Under the pieces are notes generated by a model. It saw only the letters and a program-made list of their open reading frames with translations. It was not told the origin of the DNA and made no database searches. 64,000 nt of DNA from NCBI RefSeq assembly GCF_900103915.1, contig NZ_FNIG01000005.1:124001-188000 (forward strand). The letters are read 5' to 3'. This document shows positions 1 to 8,265 of this stretch, one piece after another; within the stretch, counting starts at the first letter, position 1; the number at the start of each line of letters is the position of its first letter. Made by a program: the position numbers and the translations under genes. This DNA is from Tenuibacillus multivorans (lineage in GTDB: Bacteria > Bacillota > Bacilli > Bacillales > Alkalibacillaceae).

Positions 1-1084
1 CTTCAGGGTATAGATCATGAATCGCTTTTACGATGTGTAATCCTGTTTTCACAGGATTGAATGATTGTCTGTGTTCAACATGGATTTGAATGCCATGTGA
101 TAGATCTCCGGCGTGTTTTGAGAATGTTGGTGTAAAGGATGCGGCACGGAAATTGACGCCAGGTATGTTTTGGTCGTTTAAATGTGTCGCTAATTCATCG
201 GCATTGATAAACGGTGCGCCGATCAATTCGAATGGTTTGGTTGTGCCTCGCCCTTCAGAGACGTTCGTTCCTTCGATTAAGGCTGCGCCTGGGTAAACGA
301 TTGCTGTATCTAAAGTTGGCATGTTTGGTGAAGGAAGAACGAATTCTAATCCGGTATCATCGTAATACATATTACGTTTCCAGCCGTTCATTTCTACAAC
401 GGTTAAGTCTGCGCCAATTTCAAATTCCTCATTAAACAGTTTGGCTAATTCCCCGACGGTCATCCCGTGGCGAAGCGGGATTTCATAGTTTCCGACAAAT
501 GATTTGTACTCTTCTTCTAATACTGGTCCTTGTACCTTTGTTCCGCTTTGTGGGTTCGGGCGGTCAAGTACAACAAATTCAATGTCGTTTTCGGCTGCTG
601 CTTCCATCGCATAAGCCATCGTGTAAATGTACGTGTAGAAGCGTGTCCCAACATCTTGAATATCAAATAAAAGAATGTCTACGCCTTCTAACATATCGGG
701 AGTTGGTTTACGTGTTTCGCCGTATAGGCTGTAAACAGGGAGTCCGGTTTTTTCATCGATGTAAAACTCGACGTACTCACCGGCTTGAGCACTTCCGCGT
801 ACGCCGTGCTCTGGGCCATATAACGCGGTCAAGTTGACATCTGGGTCGTTGTGAAGCGTATCGACAACGCTGTTAAGTTCATTGTCAACGCCAGTTGGGT
901 TAGTGATTAAGCCAACATTTTTGCCTTCAATTAAATCCTTTTGATCGTTTAAAAGGACTTCCACACCAAGCTCGAATTTTTTCTGTTTTCCTTTTGCTTT
1001 GCCGTTTCCATTATCGGCCATCACGACCGATAGTGATGTTAAAACGAGCATGAGTGAGATAAGGGATATCACCCATTTTTTCAT
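1..1084 (-). CDS. namZ: Exo-beta-N-acetylmuramidase (NamZ/YbbC, DUF1343), 3' end outside the window
   Basis: Reading the minus strand from the ATG at 1084 gives a protein beginning MKKWVISLISLMLVL, a signal peptide, followed by the DUF1343 core with GLITNPTGVD, LYGPEHGVRG, LFDIQDVGTRFYTY, LDRPNP, LRHGMTVGELA, NGWKR and EGTNVSEGRGTTKPFE. These are hallmark motifs of the YbbC family, which removes MurNAc from the non-reducing end of peptidoglycan fragments outside the cell. GAGGAGG precedes the start by a normal spacing. The gene runs off the left edge, so about the last tenth or more is missing. It lies downstream of nagZ and amiE in the B. subtilis ybbE-ybbD-ybbC order, but a 238-bp gap holding a 21-bp repeat array separates it from nagZ. 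Confidence 0.93.
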   Translation of the reverse strand, partial: MKKWVISLISLMLVLTSLSVVMADNGNGKAKGKQKKFELGVEVLLNDQKDLIEGKNVGLITNPTGVDNELNSVVDTLHNDPDVNLTALYGPEHGVRGSAQAGEYVEFYIDEKTGLPVYSLYGETRKPTPDMLEGVDILLFDIQDVGTRFYTYIYTMAYAMEAAAENDIEFVVLDRPNPQSGTKVQGPVLEEEYKSFVGNYEIPLRHGMTVGELAKLFNEEFEIGADLTVVEMNGWKRNMYYDDTGLEFVLPSPNMPTLDTAIVYPGAALIEGTNVSEGRGTTKPFELIGAPFINADELATHLNDQNIPGVNFRAASFTPTFSKHAGDLSHGIQIHVEHRQSFNPVKTGLHIVKAIHDLYPE

Positions 1085-1117
1085 TTTAAATTCCTCCTCA
1101 ACCTTTATATTAATGAG

Positions 1118-1270
1118 AGCCAGATTGTCCAAGTTACGCTCGTGAGTGTCCAAGTTACGCTTGCGATTGTCCGAGTTTCACTTGTGATTGTCCAAGTTAT
1201 GCGTGTGATTGTCCGAGTTTCATCCATGATTGTCCGAGTTTCACACGCATGCTCAAGTTTCGCTCGGAAG
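1118..1270 (-). repeat. 21-bp tandem array, TGTCCAAGTT type (array 1)
   Basis: About seven degenerate copies with exact 21-bp spacing start near 1125, 1146, 1167, 1188, 1209 and 1230, plus a partial copy. Each has the core TTGTCC(A/G)AGTT on the plus strand followed by ten variable bases ending TGA or CGA. The array lies between nagZ and namZ of one operon. Read on the minus strand the unit is AACTTGGACA, in the direction of transcription. Short open frames across it are a by-product of the period being a multiple of three. Confidence 0.9.
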
Positions 1271-1322
1271 ACCTGGCTCATCATTATAGAAAATCGCCAT
1301 TTGAATTTAAAAGAAGCTTTTA

Positions 1323-3422
1323 TTAATAACTCAATCCATGTCCAAATTCGTATAAAATGTCATCATCAACAGTTGGTATCGTAACTGGTAGCTTACCAGT
1401 TGGATTGTTTTCGCCAAAAATCGTATTAGCGGTTGCCACAAAGCTTGCTTCTCTAAAGCCGTATTGCGCGATAAAGGCATCAATTTCTGGGTAGGCACTG
1501 ATATCGTAAGGGTTGCGGATGCCTACACCGATGACAGGGCTGTCGGTTTCCTCCATAATCGTGTTAATCATCTGCATTTGCGGATTATCTGGAGAGCGAC
1601 CGGAAACGTTATACGTGTAAGTTCCTGCAATGACTGCATCGGCGTTACTGATTTGTTCGAGCTGTTCATCTGTTAAGTTACCTGCTGATTGGATCACAGT
1701 TGTGTTATCGTGATGCGTCTTTATCGCATCTCCCAGACTTGAGATATAAGTGTTTCCGATAACGACAATGTCTTGGTTAGAGTCTAGATCTAGCGGTAGA
1801 GCATTCTCATTTTTCACTAACGTAATGGAAGCTTCAGCTGCTTCAGTTTCAACTTGTTTATGTGCTTCAGAGCCAACAACTTCTAAGGCACGATCGATTT
1901 TATCTTCAACTGGTTCAGGATTTTCATCCTTAATAATGCCGCGATTCAGTTTTAAGGTTAAAATTCGCTCCACAGATGCGTTGATGCGTTCTTCAGAAAT
2001 GTCACCTTCACTAATAGCAGTTAGCAACCCGTCTCTAACCTCTTCTAAACCAACAGGCATTAGAACAATATCAGAGCCAGCTTTAACCGCGCGAATGACC
2101 GCATCTACTGGTCCGAAATGGTCGGTAATCGCGTTCATGTTTAACGCATCAGTCGTAATGACACCGTCGTAACCCATTTCTTCGCGCATCAGTTCCGTTA
2201 AAACTTTATGGGATAGTGTAGCGGGTAACGCAATTTCTTCACCGGTTTTCTTTGAGATGACTTTGGTGTCATCAATTTTTGGGAACGTCACGTGCGCGGT
2301 CATCACCATATCCAGTCCAGCATCCATGGCTTGTTGGAATGGATAAAGCTCAACTTCTTTTAAACGTTCTTTTTCATGGGGCACTTCTGGTAACCCAAGG
2401 TGTGAATCAACTGCCGTGTCTCCATGACCTGGAAAGTGTTTCGCGGTTGCGGCTACACCTGTTGATTGTAGGCCTTTAATATAGGAAATCCCCATATTGG
2501 CGACAAGTTCTGGATCTTCACCAAATGAACGAACACCAATGACCGGGTTGTCTGGATTATTGTTGACATCTACGACTGGTGCAAAGTTAGTGTTGATACC
2601 AAGCGCGGTTAGTTCTTCACCGATGGCTTGTCCAACTTGATAGGAAATATCCTCGGAACGAGCGGCTCCTAATGCCATGTTACCTGGAAAGTCGGTACCT
2701 GATTGAAGGCGTGTAACAATACCACCTTCTTGGTCAATCGTCATGAGAAGCCCGAATTTTTCAGTGGCGTCTTGATAATCCGAGACCAAACGTGTTGTTT
2801 GTCCAGTCGTCACAACGTTTTCACGGAATAAAATGACCCCACCAAGGTGGTAATCCTCGACGAGCTGTTCAATCTCAGGAAGCATCTCGGTAACATCCTC
2901 GCCATCCCATGTACGGAAATCCGGCATCAGCATTTGCCCGACTTTTTCTTCAATGGTCAAAGAATCAACCGAGTCTTCAACAATGCTATAGCGTTCACCT
3001 TTTTCTTTAATGAGGTTAACACTTGAAGCGGGTTTACCTTTTCCTTTACTTCTCGGTTCAACCTTGTAATCAATAGCAATGCGATCCTCGAATTGACCGT
3101 CAGTTACATAAATAAAGGTACGTCCGTTTTGTCCAGTCAACGTGACATGGCCTTGATCATCGACTGTCGCTACATTTTGGTTCGTAGAGGTCCATTCTAA
3201 GTTGGAGGAGGTTGTCATAAAGTGACCTTCCTCAAAAACTTTAAGTGCTTTAAGCTGAATGTCTTCTGTATTAGGTTCAAACTCTGGTACGTTTTGCAAA
3301 ATGATTAAATCCTTCACCGTCTGTCCTGATGCGGAGGCTTTTTGCTCTGGTGACAGGAAGCTTAATTGGGATAAAACTAATATAAACGTCAGACATAACA
3401 TGGTTGCTTTTCGAGTTTTCAT
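1323..3422 (-). CDS. nagZ: Secreted beta-N-acetylglucosaminidase NagZ, family GH3
   Basis: A 699-residue GH3 enzyme that would release GlcNAc from muropeptides outside the cell. It has an N-terminal signal peptide (MKTRKATMLCLTFILVL). Residues about 35-120 look like a bacterial Ig-like (Big_2) domain, with WTSTNQNVATVDDQGHVTL. The TIM-barrel follows, with TIDQEGG and the NagZ-type loop KHFPGHGDTAVDSH at about 325-340, whose Asp-His pair is the family acid/base. VITTDALNM carries the expected nucleophile Asp. A C-terminal GH3 alpha/beta domain completes it. The extra Ig-like domain makes it longer than Gram-negative NagZ. AAGGTGGTG precedes the ATG, and amiE ends only 12 bp upstream, so the two are co-transcribed. 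Confidence 0.93.
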   Translation of the reverse strand: MKTRKATMLCLTFILVLSQLSFLSPEQKASASGQTVKDLIILQNVPEFEPNTEDIQLKALKVFEEGHFMTTSSNLEWTSTNQNVATVDDQGHVTLTGQNGRTFIYVTDGQFEDRIAIDYKVEPRSKGKGKPASSVNLIKEKGERYSIVEDSVDSLTIEEKVGQMLMPDFRTWDGEDVTEMLPEIEQLVEDYHLGGVILFRENVVTTGQTTRLVSDYQDATEKFGLLMTIDQEGGIVTRLQSGTDFPGNMALGAARSEDISYQVGQAIGEELTALGINTNFAPVVDVNNNPDNPVIGVRSFGEDPELVANMGISYIKGLQSTGVAATAKHFPGHGDTAVDSHLGLPEVPHEKERLKEVELYPFQQAMDAGLDMVMTAHVTFPKIDDTKVISKKTGEEIALPATLSHKVLTELMREEMGYDGVITTDALNMNAITDHFGPVDAVIRAVKAGSDIVLMPVGLEEVRDGLLTAISEGDISEERINASVERILTLKLNRGIIKDENPEPVEDKIDRALEVVGSEAHKQVETEAAEASITLVKNENALPLDLDSNQDIVVIGNTYISSLGDAIKTHHDNTTVIQSAGNLTDEQLEQISNADAVIAGTYTYNVSGRSPDNPQMQMINTIMEETDSPVIGVGIRNPYDISAYPEIDAFIAQYGFREASFVATANTIFGENNPTGKLPVTIPTVDDDILYEFGHGLSY

Positions 3423-3434
3423 ACAAACACCACC

Positions 3435-5147
3435 TTAATAATTTCTTTCAACCCAGCCGTTACCTAATAGCTCCGGTTCTACTACTTCGCCATTAGGCTG
3501 TTCCATCGTCACGTTATCGATATACCAGCCTCGACCGTTGACTGCGCCGTCTGTTTGGTAACTAAAGCGAACGAGTTGAGTTCCAGCTGGGATTTCAACG
3601 ATTTCGTTTTGCCAATCAATACTACTATTCGTAAACTGACTGATTCTCGCCCAATCCTCGCCGTTATCGGATACTTCGACGTAACCAAAATCATAGTCTG
3701 TTTCGATTCGGTGCCACGTATCAAACGAAAGGAGGGCATCTTCTGTCGTATTAACCTCTGCCGTTAAGTTGTGCTTAAGATTGTCACCATACCCTGAGAA
3801 CCAGGCTGTTCCGTCTCCTGGAATTGAAACGGGAATCGAATCAGCTACTTGTCTTGCTAACGCTCTTCTTGCTGGGTTAGTAGAGACAGTATCTCGTGTT
3901 GGGTGTACCCGGTTCGTTAATAAAATTGCAATCGTATCATTGTTCTGATTGATGACGATTGATGTTCCGGTGTAACCGGTATGGCCTAATGTGGTTCCTT
4001 CCGAAAGCGCGTCCATAAACCAGCCTTGACCAAGCTCCCATCCGAGTCCGTGATCATCACCAGGGAATTGCGGGATTTGATTTTCGACTAGCTCTTTGAC
4101 GGTTTCTTCTTTGAGGATGCGTTTACCCCCATAACGACCGTCATTTATAAACATGTGCGCGAATTTCGCTACGTCCGAAGCCGTCGAGAAAACACCGGCG
4201 TGACCCGCAACGCCATCAAGTGACCATGCATTTTCATCATGCACCTCGCCCCATACTAGACCACGATCAATATAAGGTTGATATTCCGTTGCAGCAATTC
4301 GGTGCTTGAGAGATTTGGGCGGATTGTACATTGTATCGTCCATTCCTAGTGGGTCCGTAATATGCTCTTTAACATATTCATCAAGTCTTTGCCCCGATAA
4401 ACGTTCAACGAGGGTTCCTAGCGTAATCATATTTAAATCACTATACGTATACGAATCACCAGGTTCATTACTTAATGGGTGCTCGAGCACAATTTGGACG
4501 CGTTCTTCACGGCTATCTCCTTGTGTATACAATGGAATCCAAGCAGGAAACCCTGATGTATGCGTCATTAACTGGCGTATCGTGACATCTTCTTTATCAT
4601 TTTCCGCAAACTCAGGCAAATGTTCAGAAACGGAATCATCGAGTTCAAAATAACCTTCTTCATATAACTTCATCGCAGCCGTGGTCGTAAAAATTTTACT
4701 AATGGAAGCCAGATCAAATATCGTATCTTCTTGCATTTTTATAGGCTGATCAGTTTCTGTAAACTGATCGTCTGTATACTGGTAGGTATAGCCATAAGCA
4801 TCATGCTTCACAATATGACCCCTTCTAGCGACAAATGCGACAGCACCAGGCATGACCTGATCAGAAATCATCTCTTCCATGATCGGATCAATCTCATCTA
4901 ATGCTTGCTGAACCATCCCGGCACCAGTAGTCGACCCTGGATGAAGCACAGGGGAAGTCGGGCCAGGTTCATCCCAAGTGAATGACGGATGAGCTTGATA
5001 ATGCGTATTCTTATGATTTCGCTCTTCCATAGTCGGGGTAGGCTCCTCCTTATCGTCTGCTGACGATGCGTTCTGAGGTGACATGAATAACGTTACACCT
5101 AATAGTGTCACAAGCGTAATTGAGATCGTCTTATTGATCCTATTCAT
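3435..5147 (-). CDS. amiE: AmiE/YbbE-like serine hydrolase (class C beta-lactamase fold) with C-terminal binding domain
   Basis: 570 residues with a signal peptide (MNRINKTISITLVTLLGVTL). The penicillin-recognising serine hydrolase fold is shown by SISK (SxxK, catalytic Ser and Lys), YSDLN (YxN-like) and GHTG (KTG-like). In Bacillus subtilis the equivalent gene, ybbE/amiE, encodes an N-acetylmuramoyl-L-alanine amidase acting with NagZ and NamZ. After about residue 430 there is a separate beta-rich domain ending GRGWYIDNVTMEQ, which resembles the jelly-roll 'choice-of-anchor' or MAM-like modules that bind sugars or surfaces. The function follows from family and operon context rather than from the fold alone. 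It is the first gene of the minus-strand operon, with AAGGAGG before the ATG at 5147. Confidence 0.85.
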   Translation of the reverse strand: MNRINKTISITLVTLLGVTLFMSPQNASSADDKEEPTPTMEERNHKNTHYQAHPSFTWDEPGPTSPVLHPGSTTGAGMVQQALDEIDPIMEEMISDQVMPGAVAFVARRGHIVKHDAYGYTYQYTDDQFTETDQPIKMQEDTIFDLASISKIFTTTAAMKLYEEGYFELDDSVSEHLPEFAENDKEDVTIRQLMTHTSGFPAWIPLYTQGDSREERVQIVLEHPLSNEPGDSYTYSDLNMITLGTLVERLSGQRLDEYVKEHITDPLGMDDTMYNPPKSLKHRIAATEYQPYIDRGLVWGEVHDENAWSLDGVAGHAGVFSTASDVAKFAHMFINDGRYGGKRILKEETVKELVENQIPQFPGDDHGLGWELGQGWFMDALSEGTTLGHTGYTGTSIVINQNNDTIAILLTNRVHPTRDTVSTNPARRALARQVADSIPVSIPGDGTAWFSGYGDNLKHNLTAEVNTTEDALLSFDTWHRIETDYDFGYVEVSDNGEDWARISQFTNSSIDWQNEIVEIPAGTQLVRFSYQTDGAVNGRGWYIDNVTMEQPNGEVVEPELLGNGWVERNY

Positions 5148-5264
5148 TGAAAACCTCCTTAATTATTCAATTTTTGCTGTATCTAGATGAACGTTCGTTA
5201 TGAGGTTTGGTTAGAGGGTGTGAGTTAGTTAATGAAGCGTTTTCACATTCGGGGTAAAAAAATA

Positions 5265-5292
5265 TTTCACCACCTTTGCCATTTTGGTGAAA
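5265..5292. promoter_or_regulatory. Inverted repeat upstream of amiE, possible operator
   Basis: TTTCACCA at 5265-5272 and TGGTGAAA at 5285-5292 form perfect 8-bp arms around a 12-bp spacer, about 120 bp upstream of amiE. Muropeptide operons in Bacillus are controlled by the RpiR-family repressor MurR, so this could be its site. That link is a guess from position only. Confidence 0.35.
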
Positions 5293-5329
5293 AATAAATT
5301 CAGAATTAAATTAACATTCAAATAATTAA

Positions 5330-5361
5330 CTGTCAAATACGGTAAAACCGCATAATGACAG
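5330..5361. other. Nested hairpin in the amiE-nitroreductase intergenic region
   Basis: CTGTCA (5330-5335) pairs with TGACAG (5356-5361), with an inner CGGT-AAA-ACCG stem (5340-5350). No T-run follows on either strand, so it is not an obvious terminator. The rest of the 478-bp gap (5148-5625) has a CAAACGTTTG palindrome at 5512-5521, which might be an operator for the nitroreductase gene, and no convincing open frame. Confidence 0.3.
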
Positions 5362-5625
5362 ACAATTGACCTAGTTTTTTCTTATGACTTAGGCTGAGTA
5401 TTTAAAATTGTAGTTCCAAATGTCTAAATAATGTAGGAGAGGAGGATGAGTGGGGATAAGGTTTGTTGATCACTTAGGTCGAATGGGTTAATTTATGGAC
5501 AGGGTGTTGAACAAACGTTTGATTGATAAAATTTCGACCTCAAAGCGAAATGATTGAAGCGTTAGGACGGTTCAACTACACTTTTAATCATGAGATATAA
5601 ACTACGAAAAAGGTGATGAACTAAA

Positions 5626-6375
5626 ATGTACGAAAAAACGATCAACTTATTAAAAAACCATACGTCAATTCGTAAATATAGGGATGAAACGATACCTAAT
5701 GAGGTTTTATATGAAATGATTCAAGCGGCACAACATGCGGCGAGCTCAAGCTTTGTACAAGCATATTCGATCGTGAGAGTAACGGATCCCGAAAAAATAG
5801 AGAAGCTTGCTGAATTAAGCAAAAACCCACAGCAAATTACGTCAGCACCAGTTGTATTGCTGTTTTGTGTTGATTTCAAGCGGCTAGAATATGCGAGTCA
5901 AAAGCATGATGTAAAGCTGAAGGCAGACAATCTTGAAAGCTTTTTGGTCGGAACAGTGGATACAGCTTTACTCGCACAAAATTTTGTTATTGCAGCTGAA
6001 TCTAAGGGATATGGAATTTGTTACATTGGCGGAGTACGTAATAATCCAGAGCAAATTAGCGACTTAGTATCATTACCTGATAAAGTGATGCCGTTATTTG
6101 GTATGACAGTCGGTGTGCCTGATGAAGAACAATATGTTAAACCACGCTTACCATTAGAAGCGGTCTTACATGAGAATGACTATGATGAAGAAAAATATAC
6201 GGATTTGATTGATCAGTATGACGACCAAATGAGAAAGTACTATGCCACACGTAAAACCAACCAGAAGAATGTGACTTGGTCAGAGATGATGAGTAATATG
6301 TTACAAAACCCTAAACGTCCGTTTATGGAGGAGTTCGTGAAGGGGAAAGGGTTTTTGGCAGGTAAGAAATTATAA
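5626..6375 (+). CDS. NfrA-type NAD(P)H-dependent FMN nitroreductase/flavin oxidoreductase
   Basis: 249 residues, the usual length of the NfrA/NfsA-like nitroreductase family. SIRKYRDETIPNEVLYEMIQAA is the N-terminal FMN-phosphate-binding segment. AASSSFVQAYSIVRVTD follows. GYGICYIGGVRNNPEQISDLVSLP and LFGMTVGVPDE are typical later blocks. The enzyme would reduce flavin, quinones or nitro compounds in the cytoplasm. An AAGGTGATG ribosome site lies 9 bp before the ATG. It stands alone between two structured intergenic regions. Confidence 0.88.
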   Translation: MYEKTINLLKNHTSIRKYRDETIPNEVLYEMIQAAQHAASSSFVQAYSIVRVTDPEKIEKLAELSKNPQQITSAPVVLLFCVDFKRLEYASQKHDVKLKADNLESFLVGTVDTALLAQNFVIAAESKGYGICYIGGVRNNPEQISDLVSLPDKVMPLFGMTVGVPDEEQYVKPRLPLEAVLHENDYDEEKYTDLIDQYDDQMRKYYATRKTNQKNVTWSEMMSNMLQNPKRPFMEEFVKGKGFLAGKKL

Positions 6376-6385
6376 ATTTTATCAT

Positions 6386-6546
6386 ACCTGCATAAGCGCA
6401 ACTACGTCTCTGACTTCGCCTTAAAAGGCTCGTCAATCGACGGGTTTTCTTTACACTTTAAGAAAATTAAACCTTTTAAAGGATTAAATTATGTGAAAAA
6501 CTAAGGCTTTCGCCGTTAGAACTTGGCGACAAGCCAAGTTTTTCTC
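6386..6546. repeat. Structured intergenic element, possible dispersed Bacillaceae repeat or small RNA
   Basis: The segment contains ordered hairpin-forming pieces: GCGCAACTACGTCTCTGACT, then TTCGCCTTAAAAGGCTCGTC, later CTAAGGCTTTCGCCGTTAG, and finally AACTTGGC-GACAA-GCCAAGTT (6520-6540) followed by TTT, which looks like a terminator. No open frame is supported. It resembles dispersed repeats I associate with Bacillus-group intergenic regions, but only one copy is visible here, so the repeat status is from memory. Confidence 0.35.
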
Positions 6547-6632
6547 AAAAGAATAATCCCTGTATCTTGAATGGTTACGATTCCAATTTCTGCTCATAAT
6601 AAAACTAAAATCAATTGTTTGGAGGTTTTATT

Positions 6633-6812
6633 TTGGCTAAAAAGAAAAATCAAATGAATGAGGATAGTCGTAAAATTGCAGAAAAAGACTTTGAACCCTC
6701 TTACTATAATGAGGAGTCCCAGTTTGAAAAAGGATTAGCTGAGACACACGAGCAAGTTTCAGATGATTATTCTGAAGGGACGATTGATCGGAAAGAAGGG
6801 AAAGAAGATTAA
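6633..6812 (+). CDS. Small hydrophilic DUF4025 (YozQ-like) protein
   Basis: A 59-residue, highly charged protein starting at a TTG (LAKKKNQMNED). GGAGG at 6621-6625 lies 7 bp before this TTG, which rules out the TTG at 6615 that would put the ribosome site inside the gene. The DYSEGTID segment near the C-terminus resembles the YozQ/DUF4025 family of small Bacillus proteins of unknown function. A terminator follows directly. Confidence 0.65.
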   Translation: MAKKKNQMNEDSRKIAEKDFEPSYYNEESQFEKGLAETHEQVSDDYSEGTIDRKEGKED

Positions 6813-6822
6813 AGTGGTGATT

Positions 6823-6857
6823 AAAAACTCGGTTCATTTAGAATCGAGTTTTTATTT
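6823..6857 (+). terminator. Rho-independent terminator after the DUF4025-like gene
   Basis: AAAAACTCG at 6823-6831 pairs with CGAGTTTTT at 6845-6853, with a TTC/GAA extension towards the loop, followed by a T-rich stretch. Confidence 0.8.
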
Positions 6858-7048
6858 TATTAGAATTTGGGTATCGCCCTAAATGAATGATTGAGTATAC
6901 TTCAGTAAAACAAGCAGGATTAACCGGGCTAGATTAGCCAGATGCATGCGTATTTTTGTTAAATTCATACTTAATTCCTATTTATATATCTAGGCTATCT
7001 TTTCAAATATGTTAAAATATTTAAAAAGAAAAACAAGGATTGGTTTAA

Positions 7049-8176
7049 ATGGGCGATTTTATTCTTACGGATGATTTGGCAGAGAATATTGTTTGGGAAG
7101 TGCAAAAACTCATTAACGAGGATGTTATTTTAACGAATGAAATTGGGATTATCGTAGCTTCAACGGATTCTACCCGCTTAAATGATTTTCATGAAGGTGC
7201 TAAGAATGCAATGGAATCCCAGCAGAATATGATCATGACGGAGGAATTGACACATGTGTTACAAGGGGTGAGAGAAGGGATAGTACTTCCTATTATTGTT
7301 CATGGGAATGCATTAGCAGTGCTTGGTATAACGGGGGATCCTAATGTTATTGAACCTTATGCGATGTTAGTTCGAAAAGTGACCGAGTTAGTTGTACAGG
7401 ATTCGGTGAATAAGATGGATGAGGAGAGCCACGCACGAGAGCGTGAATTTTTTGTGTTTGACTGGTTGCATGCTAATGAGGTGAGTGATTATATCATTGA
7501 CCGAAGTCAGTTCTATAACATTAATATTTATAATTATGAGCGTGTAGTTGTGTTTAAAGTTGAAAATTCGACGTTTCAATTTAGTTATCGGGATATTAAG
7601 ATGTTAAAGGCAATGTGGGACCAGCATAAAGAAGGGTTATTCATTAGATGGGGGCAAAATCGTTTATTGTTACTGTTAGAGCAATATGAAAGAACGGAAT
7701 TAGAAAATAAATTGAAGCGATTTCGTTTAGAGTTAAATGAACGGTTCAAAGTTGATGTTGCAATCGGAGTCGGACTACCTGCCCGTTATGAGACATTAAA
7801 GCAGTCGTTAGATCAGGCTGAACGAGCGTGCGAAGTGGCGACGCGTTATAATCGAGTGGTTTTCGATAATGATTTACGTTTTGAATTGTTACAACAGTCA
7901 TTAGATGCAAACGTGAAACAAGAGTTTATAAAGCGGACGATTAATCCATTAAAAGGAGAGCATGAGTTGGTTGAGACAATTCATCAATGGTTTAAACATG
8001 ATTTATCGATTCAGAAAACGTCTGATACGATGTTTATACATAAGAACACATTAAACTATAGATTAAAAAAGATAGAAGAGCTTACGGGATTAGATGTCAA
8101 GCAGATTCATCACCTAGTTTTATTATACACCGGATATCGGTTTTTGTGGGAAGATACAAAAAAGAGAGCGAAATAG
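7049..8176 (+). CDS. CdaR/PucR-family transcriptional regulator of the adjacent hydroxy-acid operon
   Basis: 375 residues. The N-terminal 130 residues match the sugar-diacid recognition domain of CdaR (IVWEVQKLINEDVILTNEIG, IVLPIIVHGNALAVLGITGD). A central GGDEF-like linker follows. The C-terminal PucR-type helix-turn-helix has HDLSIQKTSDTMFIHKNTLNYRLKKI cut across about residues 320-350. Family members activate carboxylate or purine catabolism. It is co-oriented with and 90 bp upstream of glcD, and its terminator plus a new promoter separate them, so it probably regulates glcD onward. The stop codon lies inside the terminator stem. Confidence 0.88.
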   Translation: MGDFILTDDLAENIVWEVQKLINEDVILTNEIGIIVASTDSTRLNDFHEGAKNAMESQQNMIMTEELTHVLQGVREGIVLPIIVHGNALAVLGITGDPNVIEPYAMLVRKVTELVVQDSVNKMDEESHAREREFFVFDWLHANEVSDYIIDRSQFYNINIYNYERVVVFKVENSTFQFSYRDIKMLKAMWDQHKEGLFIRWGQNRLLLLLEQYERTELENKLKRFRLELNERFKVDVAIGVGLPARYETLKQSLDQAERACEVATRYNRVVFDNDLRFELLQQSLDANVKQEFIKRTINPLKGEHELVETIHQWFKHDLSIQKTSDTMFIHKNTLNYRLKKIEELTGLDVKQIHHLVLLYTGYRFLWEDTKKRAK

Positions 8177-8187
8177 CTCTCTTTTTT
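8158..8187 (+). terminator. Terminator overlapping the end of the CdaR-type gene
   Basis: AAAAAAGAGAGC (8158-8169) pairs with GCTCTCTTTTTT (8176-8187). The last codons and the TAG stop of the regulator gene are in the 5' arm and loop. Confidence 0.9.
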
Positions 8188-8200
8188 ATTTGTTCGCACA

Positions 8201-8230
8201 TTGATTTAGTAATATTCAGAATAATATAAT
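8201..8230 (+). promoter_or_regulatory. Probable sigma-A promoter of the glcD operon
   Basis: TTGATT at 8201-8206 and TATAAT at 8225-8230 are spaced by 18 bp, 36 bp before the inferred glcD start and just after the upstream terminator. Confidence 0.55.
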
Positions 8231-8265
8231 TAATCTAAAGGTTTTGAAGGAAGGAGGCGGGGGTA

